DNA of 64,000 nt, from positions 1,488,001 through 1,552,000 of the forward strand of contig OY782667.1 in NCBI GenBank assembly GCA_963678135.1. Direction: 5' to 3'. A program made the translations under genes and the position numbers. The notes under the pieces are model-generated. The model saw only the letters and a list, made by a program, of their open reading frames with translations, was not told where the DNA came from and did not search any database. Every line of letters begins with the position of its first letter. Positions within the stretch are counted from its first letter, which is position 1. The DNA comes from JAHJKV01 sp963678135. Its GTDB lineage: Bacteria; Desulfobacterota; Desulfovibrionia; Desulfovibrionales; Desulfovibrionaceae. Positions 33,701 to 42,727 of this stretch are shown piece after piece.

Positions 33701-34188
33701 CCTGCTACCCCTTTGCAAGCCATGCTTTTCACTATTTTTTTATGAAAGGGCTTGATAAAATTGAAGTAAAAGAAGCCAAGGCGATTATTGTAACGCACTA
33801 TGGTAAGAATATGTAACTTTGCATGTTCATTTGCAATAGGTTCTCGCATTATTGCTACCCAAGAGCTAAGATGTTTGTCTTCTTCTTTGCCTATCCAAAT
33901 GATACCTTGTTCATAATAGATTGAACTGAAAAAAGAGACTTTGCCGTTTGGATGAAATTCTGGTGGAGGATTTTGCTTTTTTCCCAGCTCGTGCTTAAGT
34001 CCAAGGAATTTTGCAATCCAGCCACGAAGCGTAAAAAGGCGTTGAATCCATGCTGGAGGAGTACCAAACATCTTGGCTATAAAGTCCTCAAGACGAACTT
34101 TTCCTTCAACACTGCATTCTCCCTGATAATCGCAGTCCTTTTGAAGTTGAGCTATAATTGGGAAAGAGGAAAAGGGACTATGAGGCAT
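33697..34188 (-). CDS. DUF2867-like protein
   Basis: 163 aa, resembling the DUF2867 family: CDYQGECSVEGKVRLEDFIA, TPPAWIQRLFTLRGWIAKFL, EFHPNGKVSFFSSIYYEQ and SSWVAIMREPIANEHAKLHI, ending in a hydrophobic YNNRLGFFYFNFIKPFHK. Function unknown; the fold is thought to be related to START/SRPBCC-like lipid-binding proteins, which is only a family-level hint. Its ATG overlaps the stop of the alcohol dehydrogenase gene by 1 nt (TAATG), and GAGGAG lies just upstream, so translation is coupled. Confidence 0.78.
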   Translation of the reverse strand: MPHSPFSSFPIIAQLQKDCDYQGECSVEGKVRLEDFIAKMFGTPPAWIQRLFTLRGWIAKFLGLKHELGKKQNPPPEFHPNGKVSFFSSIYYEQGIIWIGKEEDKHLSSWVAIMREPIANEHAKLHILTIVRYNNRLGFFYFNFIKPFHKKIVKSMACKGVAG

Positions 34189-35384
34189 TAGCACTCCTCT
34201 ATCGCTTGTATAAAAATATTTTTTACATCTGTTTTGCTCATGTCACCCGGAGTGCATTTGAACAGTCCCCCCATGGTATCAAAAGCAATATCCGTAAGCT
34301 TTGACGCTTGTTCTTTTGCAAAACCATAGTGTTCCAGCTTTTCTTCAGATAATCCTACAGCTTCGATAAGTCGATTAAGAGCAAAAAGGAAGGCATGAGC
34401 TTGTTCTTTTTGAGAGAGTTCATCTACTTCTTCAAATCCCATGGCAGCGACAAGGTCATCAAAGCGTTTCGGTGCAAGCTCGGTAAGCCGTGTGAAATAG
34501 GGCAGGCAAAGCATTGTCAGGCCAAGGCCATGTGGCAATTCAGGGTTGACGGCAGAAAGCGCATGTTCCAAAGCATGGTGTGAGATGCAACCCCCTATGG
34601 ATTCACAAAAACCTGCTGCTGTTGAAGCCCATGCTATAATAGTACGAAGCTCTAAGTTTTCAGGGTCAGCAAGCAGTTCAGGTAAATAATGTGAAATAAG
34701 ATGCACCGCTTCTAAGGCAAGCATATCATTTGTAGGTTGGCGCTTGAGGTTTAAAAAAGATTCCACGGCGTGAAAAAACGCATCCATGCCAGTATGAGCC
34801 GTAACCTTTGCTGGTACGGTGAGCATAAGTTCAGGGTCGACAATTGATAGGGTAGGGAAGGTTGAGTCATTGCCAAAACCTATTTTTTCCTGAGCCCCTG
34901 TTTTGCTGATCACAGTCCACGGGTCAACTTCAGTTCCAGTACCAGCTGTAGTAGGGATTGCGACAATGGGTAGAGCTGGTTTAGAAGTTTTTTTTTTGCC
35001 CCCACTGCCACCATGGACATAATCCCAATAATTTCCAGTATTCGCAGCTGTTAAAGCAATGGCTTTTGCAGAATCAATAGCAGAACCACCACCAAGCCCT
35101 ATAAGAAAGTCAATATTATTCTTTTGGCACAGTTGGGCTGCTTCATCGACATGGCAAGATTCAGGATTTGATTGAATTTTATCAAAAACCATGCTGGCCA
35201 CGCCGTTTTGGCTGAGTAGTCCTTGTACCCGTGCCAAATAGCCATGCCGTAGCATTGCTCCCCCATTGCCGATAACAATCATGGCTTGAGAGCCTTGAGG
35301 TAAAAATGGAGTTGTTCCTAAATCGTTCAATGAACCGGTGCCAAAAATAAGGCGAGTAGGCATATAAAAATTGAAATTAAGCAT
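34188..35384 (-). CDS. Iron-containing alcohol dehydrogenase
   Basis: 398 aa, type III ADH. The nucleotide-binding motif is IGLGGGSAIDSAKAIAL; the metal site uses TGMDAFFHAVES (Asp/His region), GCISHHALEHALSAV and LPHGLGLTMLCLP. The substrate, aldehyde or alcohol, cannot be fixed; butanol-type and propanediol-type enzymes look alike. The start is ATG 35382-35384 with AAGGAC upstream. It follows dsbD-like by 41 nt and precedes the DUF2867 gene. Confidence 0.9.
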   Translation of the reverse strand: MLNFNFYMPTRLIFGTGSLNDLGTTPFLPQGSQAMIVIGNGGAMLRHGYLARVQGLLSQNGVASMVFDKIQSNPESCHVDEAAQLCQKNNIDFLIGLGGGSAIDSAKAIALTAANTGNYWDYVHGGSGGKKKTSKPALPIVAIPTTAGTGTEVDPWTVISKTGAQEKIGFGNDSTFPTLSIVDPELMLTVPAKVTAHTGMDAFFHAVESFLNLKRQPTNDMLALEAVHLISHYLPELLADPENLELRTIIAWASTAAGFCESIGGCISHHALEHALSAVNPELPHGLGLTMLCLPYFTRLTELAPKRFDDLVAAMGFEEVDELSQKEQAHAFLFALNRLIEAVGLSEEKLEHYGFAKEQASKLTDIAFDTMGGLFKCTPGDMSKTDVKNIFIQAIEEC

Positions 35385-35425
35385 TAGTGTGTCCTTATGA
35401 ATTTTATCGATCAATATGTTAAAGT

Positions 35426-37240
35426 TTAGGGTGAATTTTTTTGTGTCGCTTGTTCTAGAGCTTGAGTCAATTGTTTCGCAGTAAACAAATCACGAATAAT
35501 AATTGGCGACTGTGCATCATGCACAGGAAAAATTGCTACAAGCGGTATAGACTGCGCGCCCAAATGCTTGAGCAAGGCTTCCGCTACAGGAGAATTATGC
35601 GTTAAGTCTGCACGCAAAAATAGAGCCTTATATGTATAACTCCAGTGATGAACTGTTTCTCCATTCAAAACAGTCGCCTCAAGGGCTTTGCATGTAGGAC
35701 ACCAATCCGCAGTAAAATCAAGGACTATAGTTTGAGTGCCAAGAGCGGACTTAAAATGCTTGGCAGTAAAGGTTTGCCACGGACTTTGAGGCTTTTCAGA
35801 AGGTACAAGAAATATAATACTATTGCCCACCACAAGGCTGATCGCCAAAATCCGTAAGACAAATTGTATTTTGCTGTGAGAGCTTAATTTCCAAAGCCAC
35901 AGTCCAAAAAAAATGCTCCATAGTATGATCAAAAAAGGAGTAAAATTTGGTCCAGGGAGTATGGATACAAGATAAATAACTGCTGCTAAAAGAAATAAAG
36001 CAACTGCTTTTTCAACCTTGGCAAGCCATGCTCCTGGTTTTGGGAAAAAACGTACTAATCCGGGAAAAGGGAGTATTAAAAAATAAGGGCTTGCCATCCC
36101 AAGACCAATAGCCAAAAAAACAAGAATAATTTCTTGCGCCGGACGTAACAGAGTCCAACCAAGCACCCCTCCCAATAAAGGGCCGGAACAGGGAGTTGCT
36201 AAAAGCGTGGTCAAAAGTCCAGTACTAAAGGCTTTAAGTTTTGGATGAGTTATTTTTTGGTCAAAGCGTAAATCTATCACTGGAAGATGAAAAAGGCCAA
36301 GCAGACTTAATGATAAGAGAAAGAGCAGGAGGGCAAGAATAGCGACAAGTAAGCTGGATTGAAACAGTTCACCCCATGCCATACCACTTGCACCAAGGAG
36401 ACTGGCCAAGACAGCAAACCAAGCTAAAATTCCAAGGCCAAAAAAAAGATTATGTTCGCGGAAAAGCCGTGTTTGTTCTTGTGTATTATCTGTAGCGACA
36501 CCGCTGAGTAGAGCTGAGAATTTCAGGCTCACTACAGGGAGAACGCAAGGCATAATATTCAAAATAAGACCGGCTAAAAGTCCCAAAAAAAGCGCAGTTG
36601 AAAGATCGGAAACCTCCAGTTCAGGCGAAAAAGCACGAGGACTAAAATTCCAATTTTCAGAATTTTGAGCTGAATTTTGATTTTGTATCTTGGGTTTTGC
36701 TACTATTGTCGCATTTTGTGTTTGCGAAATATGTACAAACTGATCAAGCAAAGCAGGGGGTAGGGCAGGGAGCGTATCAATATCTTGTGGTATGGAAAAA
36801 TTGATCAGCTCTTGAGGGAGCTGGCATTGCCGTCCATTGCACAGTACAGCGGTAAACAGCCCATTTTGATTGCTTCCTGCGAATTGTGAAGGAATAAGAG
36901 CAAAAAAGGTCTGTGATTTTGTGTACACTTTAATTGTTTTTTGTGCATCAAACGGATCTATCTTCAGCTGCCCATCTGGAAGAAAAAGCCGTGCAGGAGT
37001 TTGCTCATTTTCTAGGAAGAACTGCGGAGCTTGAACCAAAGGCGAAGCTGCATCTGGAGCATAGGCGTACCAATTATTTTGTGGACTAAATGTGATAGCC
37101 AGTAGGCATGTTTCTGTTTTTTGTGGGTGAGCATACAGCGCAGCGTTCAAAGAAAAATTTTGTTCTGCTGTTTGCGCTTGTGCAAAATTTCCCCAAAAAA
37201 TACAAGATAAGAACAATATAAGAGCATGTTGAAGTTTCAT
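35426..37240 (-). CDS. Thiol:disulfide interchange protein DsbD-like
   Basis: 604 aa. Signal peptide (1-22), an N-terminal periplasmic domain with CNGRQCQLP, about eight membrane spans carrying the redox cysteines IMPCVLPVVSLK (near 229) and ATPCSGPLLGG (near 349), and a C-terminal thioredoxin domain with FTADWCPTCKALE (near 513). It carries electrons from cytoplasmic thioredoxin to periplasmic disulfide isomerases or cytochrome c maturation. All three cysteine pairs are intact. Transcribed away from the tRNA-Lys gene. Confidence 0.92.
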   Translation of the reverse strand: MKLQHALILFLSCIFWGNFAQAQTAEQNFSLNAALYAHPQKTETCLLAITFSPQNNWYAYAPDAASPLVQAPQFFLENEQTPARLFLPDGQLKIDPFDAQKTIKVYTKSQTFFALIPSQFAGSNQNGLFTAVLCNGRQCQLPQELINFSIPQDIDTLPALPPALLDQFVHISQTQNATIVAKPKIQNQNSAQNSENWNFSPRAFSPELEVSDLSTALFLGLLAGLILNIMPCVLPVVSLKFSALLSGVATDNTQEQTRLFREHNLFFGLGILAWFAVLASLLGASGMAWGELFQSSLLVAILALLLFLLSLSLLGLFHLPVIDLRFDQKITHPKLKAFSTGLLTTLLATPCSGPLLGGVLGWTLLRPAQEIILVFLAIGLGMASPYFLILPFPGLVRFFPKPGAWLAKVEKAVALFLLAAVIYLVSILPGPNFTPFLIILWSIFFGLWLWKLSSHSKIQFVLRILAISLVVGNSIIFLVPSEKPQSPWQTFTAKHFKSALGTQTIVLDFTADWCPTCKALEATVLNGETVHHWSYTYKALFLRADLTHNSPVAEALLKHLGAQSIPLVAIFPVHDAQSPIIIRDLFTAKQLTQALEQATQKNSP

Positions 37241-37268
37241 AGCTGAAATAATAAAATTGCTTAAAGTG

Positions 37269-37297
37269 TTGACAAATACGACCTTGCTCGCTAACTA
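37269..37297 (+). promoter_or_regulatory. Candidate promoter of tRNA-Lys
   Basis: TTGACA (37269-37274) and TAACTA (37292-37297) are 17 nt apart, and the tRNA 5' end follows 22 nt later. The -35 is perfect and the -10 weak. Confidence 0.45.
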
Positions 37298-37319
37298 CAC
37301 AGCCCTGCCTAGGCAGTGT

Positions 37320-37395
37320 GGGTCACTAGCTCAATTGGCAGAGCAGCGGACTCTTAATCCGGAGGTTCAAGGTTCGATTCCTTGGTGACCCACCA
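37320..37395 (+). tRNA. tRNA-Lys (CTT)
   Basis: 76 nt cloverleaf: acceptor GGGTCAC pairs with GTGACCC (37385-37391), discriminator A and an encoded CCA (37393-37395). The D arm contains CTCAATTGGCAGAG, the anticodon loop is CTCTTAA with anticodon CTT, and the T arm GGTTCGATTCC is canonical. The first pair of the anticodon stem looks mismatched. CTT decodes AAG lysine codons. Confidence 0.96.
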
Positions 37396-37410
37396 TATTT
37401 TTTGAACAAA

Positions 37411-37439
37411 AGGTTGCTCTTTGTAGGCAGCCTTTTTTT
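37411..37439 (+). terminator. Rho-independent terminator of tRNA-Lys
   Basis: AGGTTGC and GCAGCCT form a 7-bp stem with one G-T wobble, followed by seven T. It lies 16 nt after the tRNA 3' end. Confidence 0.8.
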
Positions 37440-37551
37440 ATGTTAAACAAATATTGCCCTGCTCATTGCATTTCATTTCCTTAGACACAGCGTCAAGCAT
37501 TATCCTTCCCTTATCATGAAGAAGCAAAGGAGCAAAAGCAAGCTTTGTCTT

Positions 37552-38688
37552 TTACTTATGCAGGGTAATGACACTTATTTCAGGGGGAGTACCAAAACGA
37601 AATGGTATCCCCCAGTAATTCGTTCCGGGATTGATATAAAGCATTGCCCCTTCATGAACATAACTCCCCATAGAATATTCAAGAAAAAGAGATGCAAGAC
37701 ACCAATTTAGTTGTGGTATGGCAAATTGCCCATAATGGGTATGTCCACTTAAAGTAAGATCAACTCCGTACTTTGCAAGTTGCGGCCAAAGAACAGGATT
37801 ATGTACAAGCCCAAGACAAAAATCTGTTTCAGGAATTGAGCTGAGAGTTTTGTCCACATCAGGGGCAAATTGGCTATTATCTTTTTGAGAGTTTGTATGG
37901 CGTAGAGCTGCTGGATCACCTATTCCTGCTATCCAAAATACTGCATTTTTCTTCTGTTTTTGTATGGCCTTATTCAGTAAAACAATCCAGCCCATTTTTT
38001 CCAAATTTTTTCTTACATCTGCCCAACCAGCATAAATATCATGATTACCCACCACAGCAATAATCCCTAAGGGCGCATGTAATTTGCCTAAACTGTTTTC
38101 TAATAGTTGAAGACCATCAGGGTAATGATCGACATGATCGCCAGTGATAATAATGATATCCGGTTGTGCTTGTTGAACCTCAGTATAAATTTGAGCAAGA
38201 AATTGTTCAGAAGTTTGTATACCTATATGTAAATCTGACAGTTGAACAATACGCAAACCTTCAAATTCTATAGGGAGTTGGAGAAAATACAGATTAAGAT
38301 GTTTGACTGTCAGCCGTTGCGAGTCCAAGTAACCGTTAATTGAAAAAAACAAAAGAATTGTCGCCATGCAATAGACCGCTATGCGTCCATTATGCTTAAA
38401 TCGTTTGTTCAATAAACCAAACAAAATACCAGTCAAAGCAGCAAAGGATAGAAAAGGGGCAAAGAGCAAAGCGTATAAAAAAGGGCGATAAAACCATATT
38501 TTAATAAAAGCAGTTGCTTGAAAATATCCTAAAAAATTGCATATCCATGGGATAATTGGCGCAAATAAAAAAAATACTATGACTATGCAAGTACGCCAAC
38601 CACCCCAAAGAACAGGAGCAAAAAGCCAGCTTAAAAAAATCCAAAGCAATAAGCTTACGGCTAATACAATAAAAAGTATGCTGAACAT
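37552..38688 (-). CDS. Membrane-anchored calcineurin-like metallophosphoesterase
   Basis: 378 aa. Three or four membrane spans occupy residues 1-115; the phosphoesterase domain follows with VQLSDLHIGI (Asp/His), IIITGDHVDHYPDG, VVGNHDIYAGW, LGLVHNPVLWPQL and LTLSGHTHYGQFA, the full set of metal ligands. Related proteins (YkuE/YaeI type) act on phospholipid or UDP-lipid pyrophosphates, but the substrate here is not known. The 3' end faces the tRNA terminator. Confidence 0.9.
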   Translation of the reverse strand: MFSILFIVLAVSLLLWIFLSWLFAPVLWGGWRTCIVIVFFLFAPIIPWICNFLGYFQATAFIKIWFYRPFLYALLFAPFLSFAALTGILFGLLNKRFKHNGRIAVYCMATILLFFSINGYLDSQRLTVKHLNLYFLQLPIEFEGLRIVQLSDLHIGIQTSEQFLAQIYTEVQQAQPDIIIITGDHVDHYPDGLQLLENSLGKLHAPLGIIAVVGNHDIYAGWADVRKNLEKMGWIVLLNKAIQKQKKNAVFWIAGIGDPAALRHTNSQKDNSQFAPDVDKTLSSIPETDFCLGLVHNPVLWPQLAKYGVDLTLSGHTHYGQFAIPQLNWCLASLFLEYSMGSYVHEGAMLYINPGTNYWGIPFRFGTPPEISVITLHK

Positions 38689-38919
38689 AAATTTATATAA
38701 GGTACAGAGACCATACAGTTGAGACTTTCATCTTGTATGGCCTGCTTTAATGATTTCTTCAATTTGACAATATATTGTGTCGTATTGCTTTGTCTAGCCG
38801 TTTCGCGTGTGCGCTATGGAATCTATGCTGTGTTTATAACGAAAAAACGCTATCTGGTATAGCCCTAAAAAAGCACTATAGGGCAAAGATATATTAACTC
38901 TGTAGGAGAAAAAGCAAAA

Positions 38920-39108
38920 AAACGAGAGGCAAAAGAAAAAGCTAAGAAAAAAGAACTGGATCCTGCGACTTACGCGCAGGATGACAAGAGGGAGACGAAA
39001 TAACGACAAAGCTGTTCTCAAGGTGTTCTCGTTGAAGGGGGATGAAATAACGACAAAGCTATTCTCAAGATGTTCTCTCTGAAATTTAAGTGCGCTTGCC
39101 CATAAACA
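38920..39108 (-). mobile_element. MITE copy 6
   Basis: The palindrome ATCCTGCG-ACTTACG-CGCAGGAT (38960-38982) is preceded by a purine-rich tract and followed by a 47-bp tandem duplication (GAAATAACGACAAAGCT at 38997 and again at 39044). It ends in AAATTTAAGTGCGCTTGCCC, a degraded terminal repeat. It fills most of the gap between the phosphoesterase gene and the frameshifted gene below; 38689-38919 shows nothing else I can name. Confidence 0.75.
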
Positions 39109-39116
39109 GCACGATT

Positions 39117-39547
39117 TCAAACAGCTTGATCAAGGATAGCTCCGCTTGCGGGCTTGGAGTTTGAGCTACTATAGGCGGATTTGGCGTTATTCTCCATTTT
39201 CTGTCCTGCTTTGCGCTCTGCTTGCCCTTTGCTTGTTGTTTCTACTTTGCGAGCAGCTGTCAGTATTTGTTTGGAAATATTTTCAGTTGTTTGAGCAAGA
39301 GCAGTTGCATTTTCAGCATGAGCTGGCATTTGCCCTGTCTTTGCTGCCATTTCTCCTGCTTGGCTACGGGCAGCTATACATTTATCTCCAATTTGCGTCT
39401 GTTGTTCTTTAAGTGGGGGAGCGACAGTACTTTCTGATAGATTTCGCTGACATGGGGTTTCCCTCCCTGTGCATTTGGAAGAGAAGATGGAGTTTGCACA
39501 ACGGATTCTAAGCTTCTGATGGGTGTGTTGTGTAGAATAGAAATCAT
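39117..39547 (-). pseudogene. Frameshifted gene of unknown function
   Basis: The start is ATG 39545-39547 behind AAGGGG. The first frame reads MISILHNTPIRSLESVVQTP and PNAQGGKPHVSEI, and would stop at TAG 39374-39376 after 57 codons. A second frame takes over with SESTVAPPLKEQQTQIGDK and AARSQAGEMAAKTGQ, running to AILDQAV and a stop at 39117. Joining them near the run of four G at 39454-39457 gives about 144 residues, rich in Ala, Lys and Gln. No family is recognised. It is either a recent frameshift, a sequencing error or a slippage-controlled gene. Confidence 0.55.
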
Positions 39548-39810
39548 GCCGCTTCCCCTTAAAAGGACAATATTGGAGTTCGCCCTTTACGCAAAACTTA
39601 TCGGCAAACATGAGCTAAAACTTTAGAGGAAAATAAAATTTTTTTGCTATCATGCGTAAAATGAGCGAGGAAATAGAAAAGTTGAATTCTCTATAACTTT
39701 GCACAGGATAAAGGGGAGGGTGTCAAGCCAAACACATTGCGTTGACCTGCAAAGCACCAAAGCATATAATATGACTTTGTTTATACAACACTTTGTCATA
39801 CAGGAATCGA

Positions 39811-41430
39811 ATGCTTGAATTACTTCGTATACATGATCTGGCTTTAATAGAAGACGTAGAGCTAGAATTTTCTTCTGGTTTTAATGCACTTACCGGTGAA
39901 ACAGGTGCAGGTAAATCGTTTATTCTGCGTGCTATTGATTTTTTAACAGGTGAACGCATGAGTAGCGATATGATTCGACCTGGTAAAGAAAAAGCCGTGG
40001 TGGAAGCTCTTTTTGTAAGCAAAGAAGGCGAGCTTATTATTCGCCGTGAACTTGCAGCAGATACCGGTCGTAGTAGAGTCTATGTCAACGATCGCCTTTC
40101 CTCGCAAGAAGTTATTCGAGAGTTACGCCCTCAACTTATTGTGTATACCAGTCAACATGGGCAACAAAAACTCCTTTCCCCAGCACATCAATCTACTCTG
40201 CTGGATGCATTTGTCATGGATCAAAGTATGGTGCAAAAAACGCAAGCTCTTAAAACTGAAATGAGCACCCTGCTTTTGAGCAAAGCAGACATCATACAAA
40301 AAGCAGAACATTTAGAGCAGCAACGCGATTTTTTAGAATACCAAAAAAGTGAAATAGCAAAAGTTCAACCAATCCAAGGCGAAGAAGAAAAATTGGAGGC
40401 ACTGCGTCATGCACTTCGCGAGCAGGACAAAGCTGCAGAGAGCATACAGCATAGCTTAGAACTTTTGAGCTCAGAGCATGGACTTACAGCTCAAATGGAT
40501 GAACTTTCTCATCATATGACAAAATTCGCTACACTAACTCCGGAATTAGCTGCTGAGCAAAATTTTATAGAAGAAGTTCGGCATCGTTTGCGTGATTTAG
40601 GGAGCATATTGCGACGAGGTTTTAGGGGCAGTGAGCTTGAAGGTAATCTTGATACAATAGAAGCACGTCTTTATGAACTTTCCAGATTAAAACGATCCTT
40701 AAAACGTAGTTTGCCTGAAATTTTTGGCTTACAGGCCGAGGTGGAAGACAATCTTTCTTTTCTTGATTCCTGCGCTCTTGAACTGGCTCAATTGGAAAAA
40801 AAAGAGCAGAATTTGGCTATTCAATTAGAAAAAATCCTTAGACAGCTCAATGCACAACGAAGGGTTTCAGCTGAAATATTTTGCCGAAACATAGAAGGGG
40901 AACTCAAACATTTAGGCTTTTCAGAGCATGTCAAAGTAGATGTTGCTTTTAGTGAAAATGAAATATACCCAAACATCTATGAATTAAAAGGACGTTTGCT
41001 TTGGATACCTAATCCGGGGCAATCTCCGCAACCACTTGATAAAATTGCTTCTGGTGGTGAACTTTCACGTTTTATGTTGGCTATGACCGCTTTATTGGCA
41101 GCTCCAGAGGCAAATATACCTGATGCACAGCGCCCCTCTTTGCTTTTTGATGAAGTGGATGCTGGGGTTGGTGGACTTACCTTACAAACTTTAGCCGATA
41201 AATTATCACAACTAGCGCAGCAGCAACAGGTTTTAGTCATTACCCATTGGCCACAAATTGCAGCTAAAGCAACTCGTCATTTTACTATTGCCAAAGAAGT
41301 ACACAAGGGGCAAACTTTTACACGTTGTAAAAAACTTTCGGAACAAGAAGTACGAATGGAACTTGAGCGAATGGCCGGCGGTGGTAGACAGGGTCAAGCC
41401 ATGGCTCAAGAATTATTAGAGCAAAATTAA
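39811..41430 (+). CDS. recN: DNA repair protein RecN
   Basis: 539 aa SMC-like ATPase for double-strand break repair. Walker A is FNALTGETGAGKSFILRAID; the ABC signature region is ASGGELSRFMLAMTALL; Walker B is LLFDEVDAGVGG, with VLVITHWPQIAA after it. A coiled coil occupies about residues 150-370. ATG 39811 is preceded by AGGAA; the frame is open for six more codons. The gap 39612-39810 holds only the promoter region. Confidence 0.95.
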   Translation: MLELLRIHDLALIEDVELEFSSGFNALTGETGAGKSFILRAIDFLTGERMSSDMIRPGKEKAVVEALFVSKEGELIIRRELAADTGRSRVYVNDRLSSQEVIRELRPQLIVYTSQHGQQKLLSPAHQSTLLDAFVMDQSMVQKTQALKTEMSTLLLSKADIIQKAEHLEQQRDFLEYQKSEIAKVQPIQGEEEKLEALRHALREQDKAAESIQHSLELLSSEHGLTAQMDELSHHMTKFATLTPELAAEQNFIEEVRHRLRDLGSILRRGFRGSELEGNLDTIEARLYELSRLKRSLKRSLPEIFGLQAEVEDNLSFLDSCALELAQLEKKEQNLAIQLEKILRQLNAQRRVSAEIFCRNIEGELKHLGFSEHVKVDVAFSENEIYPNIYELKGRLLWIPNPGQSPQPLDKIASGGELSRFMLAMTALLAAPEANIPDAQRPSLLFDEVDAGVGGLTLQTLADKLSQLAQQQQVLVITHWPQIAAKATRHFTIAKEVHKGQTFTRCKKLSEQEVRMELERMAGGGRQGQAMAQELLEQN

Positions 41431-41457
41431 AAACAATATTTTGTGGAGGATACAATT

Positions 41458-41814
41458 ATGCATCAAACCTTAGTCTTTGATACCAAAGAAATAAATTGGG
41501 AAATGCTTGCTGCTGTTTATGCTGCCGAAGGCTTTGAAGGCCGTACAGCTGAAACACTACGGAAAAATTTTGAAGCGTCTGACACGGTATGTTTTTGTTT
41601 TGACATCAATAAGTTAGTTGGTGCAGCTCGCGTTTATAATGGGGAAATTGTCGATTTTTGTATCTTAAAAAATGCTCTTGGTTATGGCCCTGGACTGGTT
41701 ATGTATGAATGGCTTGGAAAACGTAGCAAAATAGACGGCTTAAGCATCAATGCACCAGAAGGGATTGAACGAGAACTTATAGAAAATGCCGAACTCGGAG
41801 AATATTTAGCCTAA
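41458..41814 (+). CDS. GNAT-like small protein
   Basis: 118 aa beginning MHQTLVFDTKEINWEMLAAV. The pattern W-x-x-L-x-x-VY-x-x-x-GF-x-x-RT, ASDTVCFCFDINKLVGAARV and the strand IVDFCILKNALGYGPG resemble the core of GNAT acyltransferases, but the usual acetyl-CoA loop R/Q-x-x-G-x-G/A is only approximated by LGYGPG. GGAGG lies 9 nt upstream of ATG 41458. It follows recN by 27 nt and precedes a hydrolase gene, so it may belong to one transcript. Confidence 0.6.
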   Translation: MHQTLVFDTKEINWEMLAAVYAAEGFEGRTAETLRKNFEASDTVCFCFDINKLVGAARVYNGEIVDFCILKNALGYGPGLVMYEWLGKRSKIDGLSINAPEGIERELIENAELGEYLA

Positions 41815-41854
41815 TGCAAGTTGCAGATGTAATGTAATACTTGAAGGAAACGCT

Positions 41855-42469
41855 ATGCATGTATCTCATTTTTCACTGGGCCCGCTTGGGACAAATGCGT
41901 ATTTGCTTGAAAATAAGGGGAAAGCTCTCTGTATAGACCCGGGTGGCGATCCTCAGCCTATTCTTCAAGCTCTGGGCAACACTGAATTAACACATATTCT
42001 TATTACACATCTTCATTGCGATCATCTTTATGGAGTGCAAGCTCTTTCCGAGGCGACCGGTGCGGTCGTTTTAGCCAGTACTGAAGATAATTTTCTCTTA
42101 GATACTGAACTTGGAACCGGAGGCCTTTTTGACTTACCTACAACGCAAAAGATTGATTTTGCGCCTCTGCATTCAGGGGAAAATAATTTTATTTCCTTGC
42201 AATGTAAGGTTTTAGCTACCCCCGGCCATTCTCCGGGTTCGCTCAGTTTTTATTTTCCAGAGCTCAAGGCTGTGTTTACAGGCGATCTTATTTTTTATCG
42301 TTCTGTGGGACGAACAGATTTTCTCGGTGGCGATGCTGCTCAGCTAAAAAAATCAGTCATACAGCATATTTTTACCTTACCACCGGAAACAATTATTTAT
42401 CCGGGACATGACCGAGCAACAAATGTAGGAGATGAAATGTGCCACAATCCCTTTTTTTCTGATTTTTAA
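41855..42469 (+). CDS. Metallo-beta-lactamase-fold hydrolase (glyoxalase II-like)
   Basis: 204 aa. The zinc motif HLHCDHLYG (H-x-H-x-D-H), then ATPGHSPGSLSFYFPE, FTGDLIFYRSVGRTDF and YPGHDRATNVGDEM match the YcbL/glyoxalase II group. These hydrolyse thioesters such as S-lactoylglutathione or related substrates; the specific one is unknown. AAGGAA precedes the ATG. Confidence 0.9.
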   Translation: MHVSHFSLGPLGTNAYLLENKGKALCIDPGGDPQPILQALGNTELTHILITHLHCDHLYGVQALSEATGAVVLASTEDNFLLDTELGTGGLFDLPTTQKIDFAPLHSGENNFISLQCKVLATPGHSPGSLSFYFPELKAVFTGDLIFYRSVGRTDFLGGDAAQLKKSVIQHIFTLPPETIIYPGHDRATNVGDEMCHNPFFSDF

Positions 42470-42489
42470 TAAGAAGCAAAGTAAAAAAG

Positions 42490-42600
42490 AAGGCAGGAAA
42501 AAGAACTGGATCCTGCGACTTACGCGCAGGATGACAGGAAGGGGGAAACAATAAAATGGACAGGAAGTATTGAGCCTAAAATTTATATGCGTTTGCCCTG
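42490..42600 (-). mobile_element. MITE copy 7 (one end intact)
   Basis: The right end ATATGCGTTTGCCCTG (42585-42600) is a perfect terminal repeat. Inside are TTGAGCCTAAAATTT, a purine tract and the palindrome ATCCTGCG-ACTTACG-CGCAGGAT (42510-42532). It is nearly identical to the first 100 bp of copy 4 in reverse. The other end is lost just after the hydrolase gene. Confidence 0.8.
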
Positions 42601-42602
42601 TG

Positions 42603-42680
42603 GTGTGAATATATAGTGTGAATACATAGCGTGTATATATAGTGTGCATATGCAATGTATATATTGTCTGTATATTATGT
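42603..42680. repeat. 13-bp degenerate tandem repeat (six units)
   Basis: Units GTGTGAATATATA, GTGTGAATACATA, GCGTGTATATATA, GTGTGCATATGCA, ATGTATATATTGT and CTGTATATTATGT follow each other from 42603 without gaps. It abuts the end of MITE copy 7 and lies upstream of the candidate selenoprotein gene. Confidence 0.8.
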
Positions 42681-42727
42681 GGCAGGGTAATGCTAAATTT
42701 TAATATATTAAACGATATGAGCGTAGG

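Noticed and set aside
37320..37395. tRNA-Lys as an integration site
   Set aside because: No duplicated tRNA 3' end and no integrase were seen nearby.
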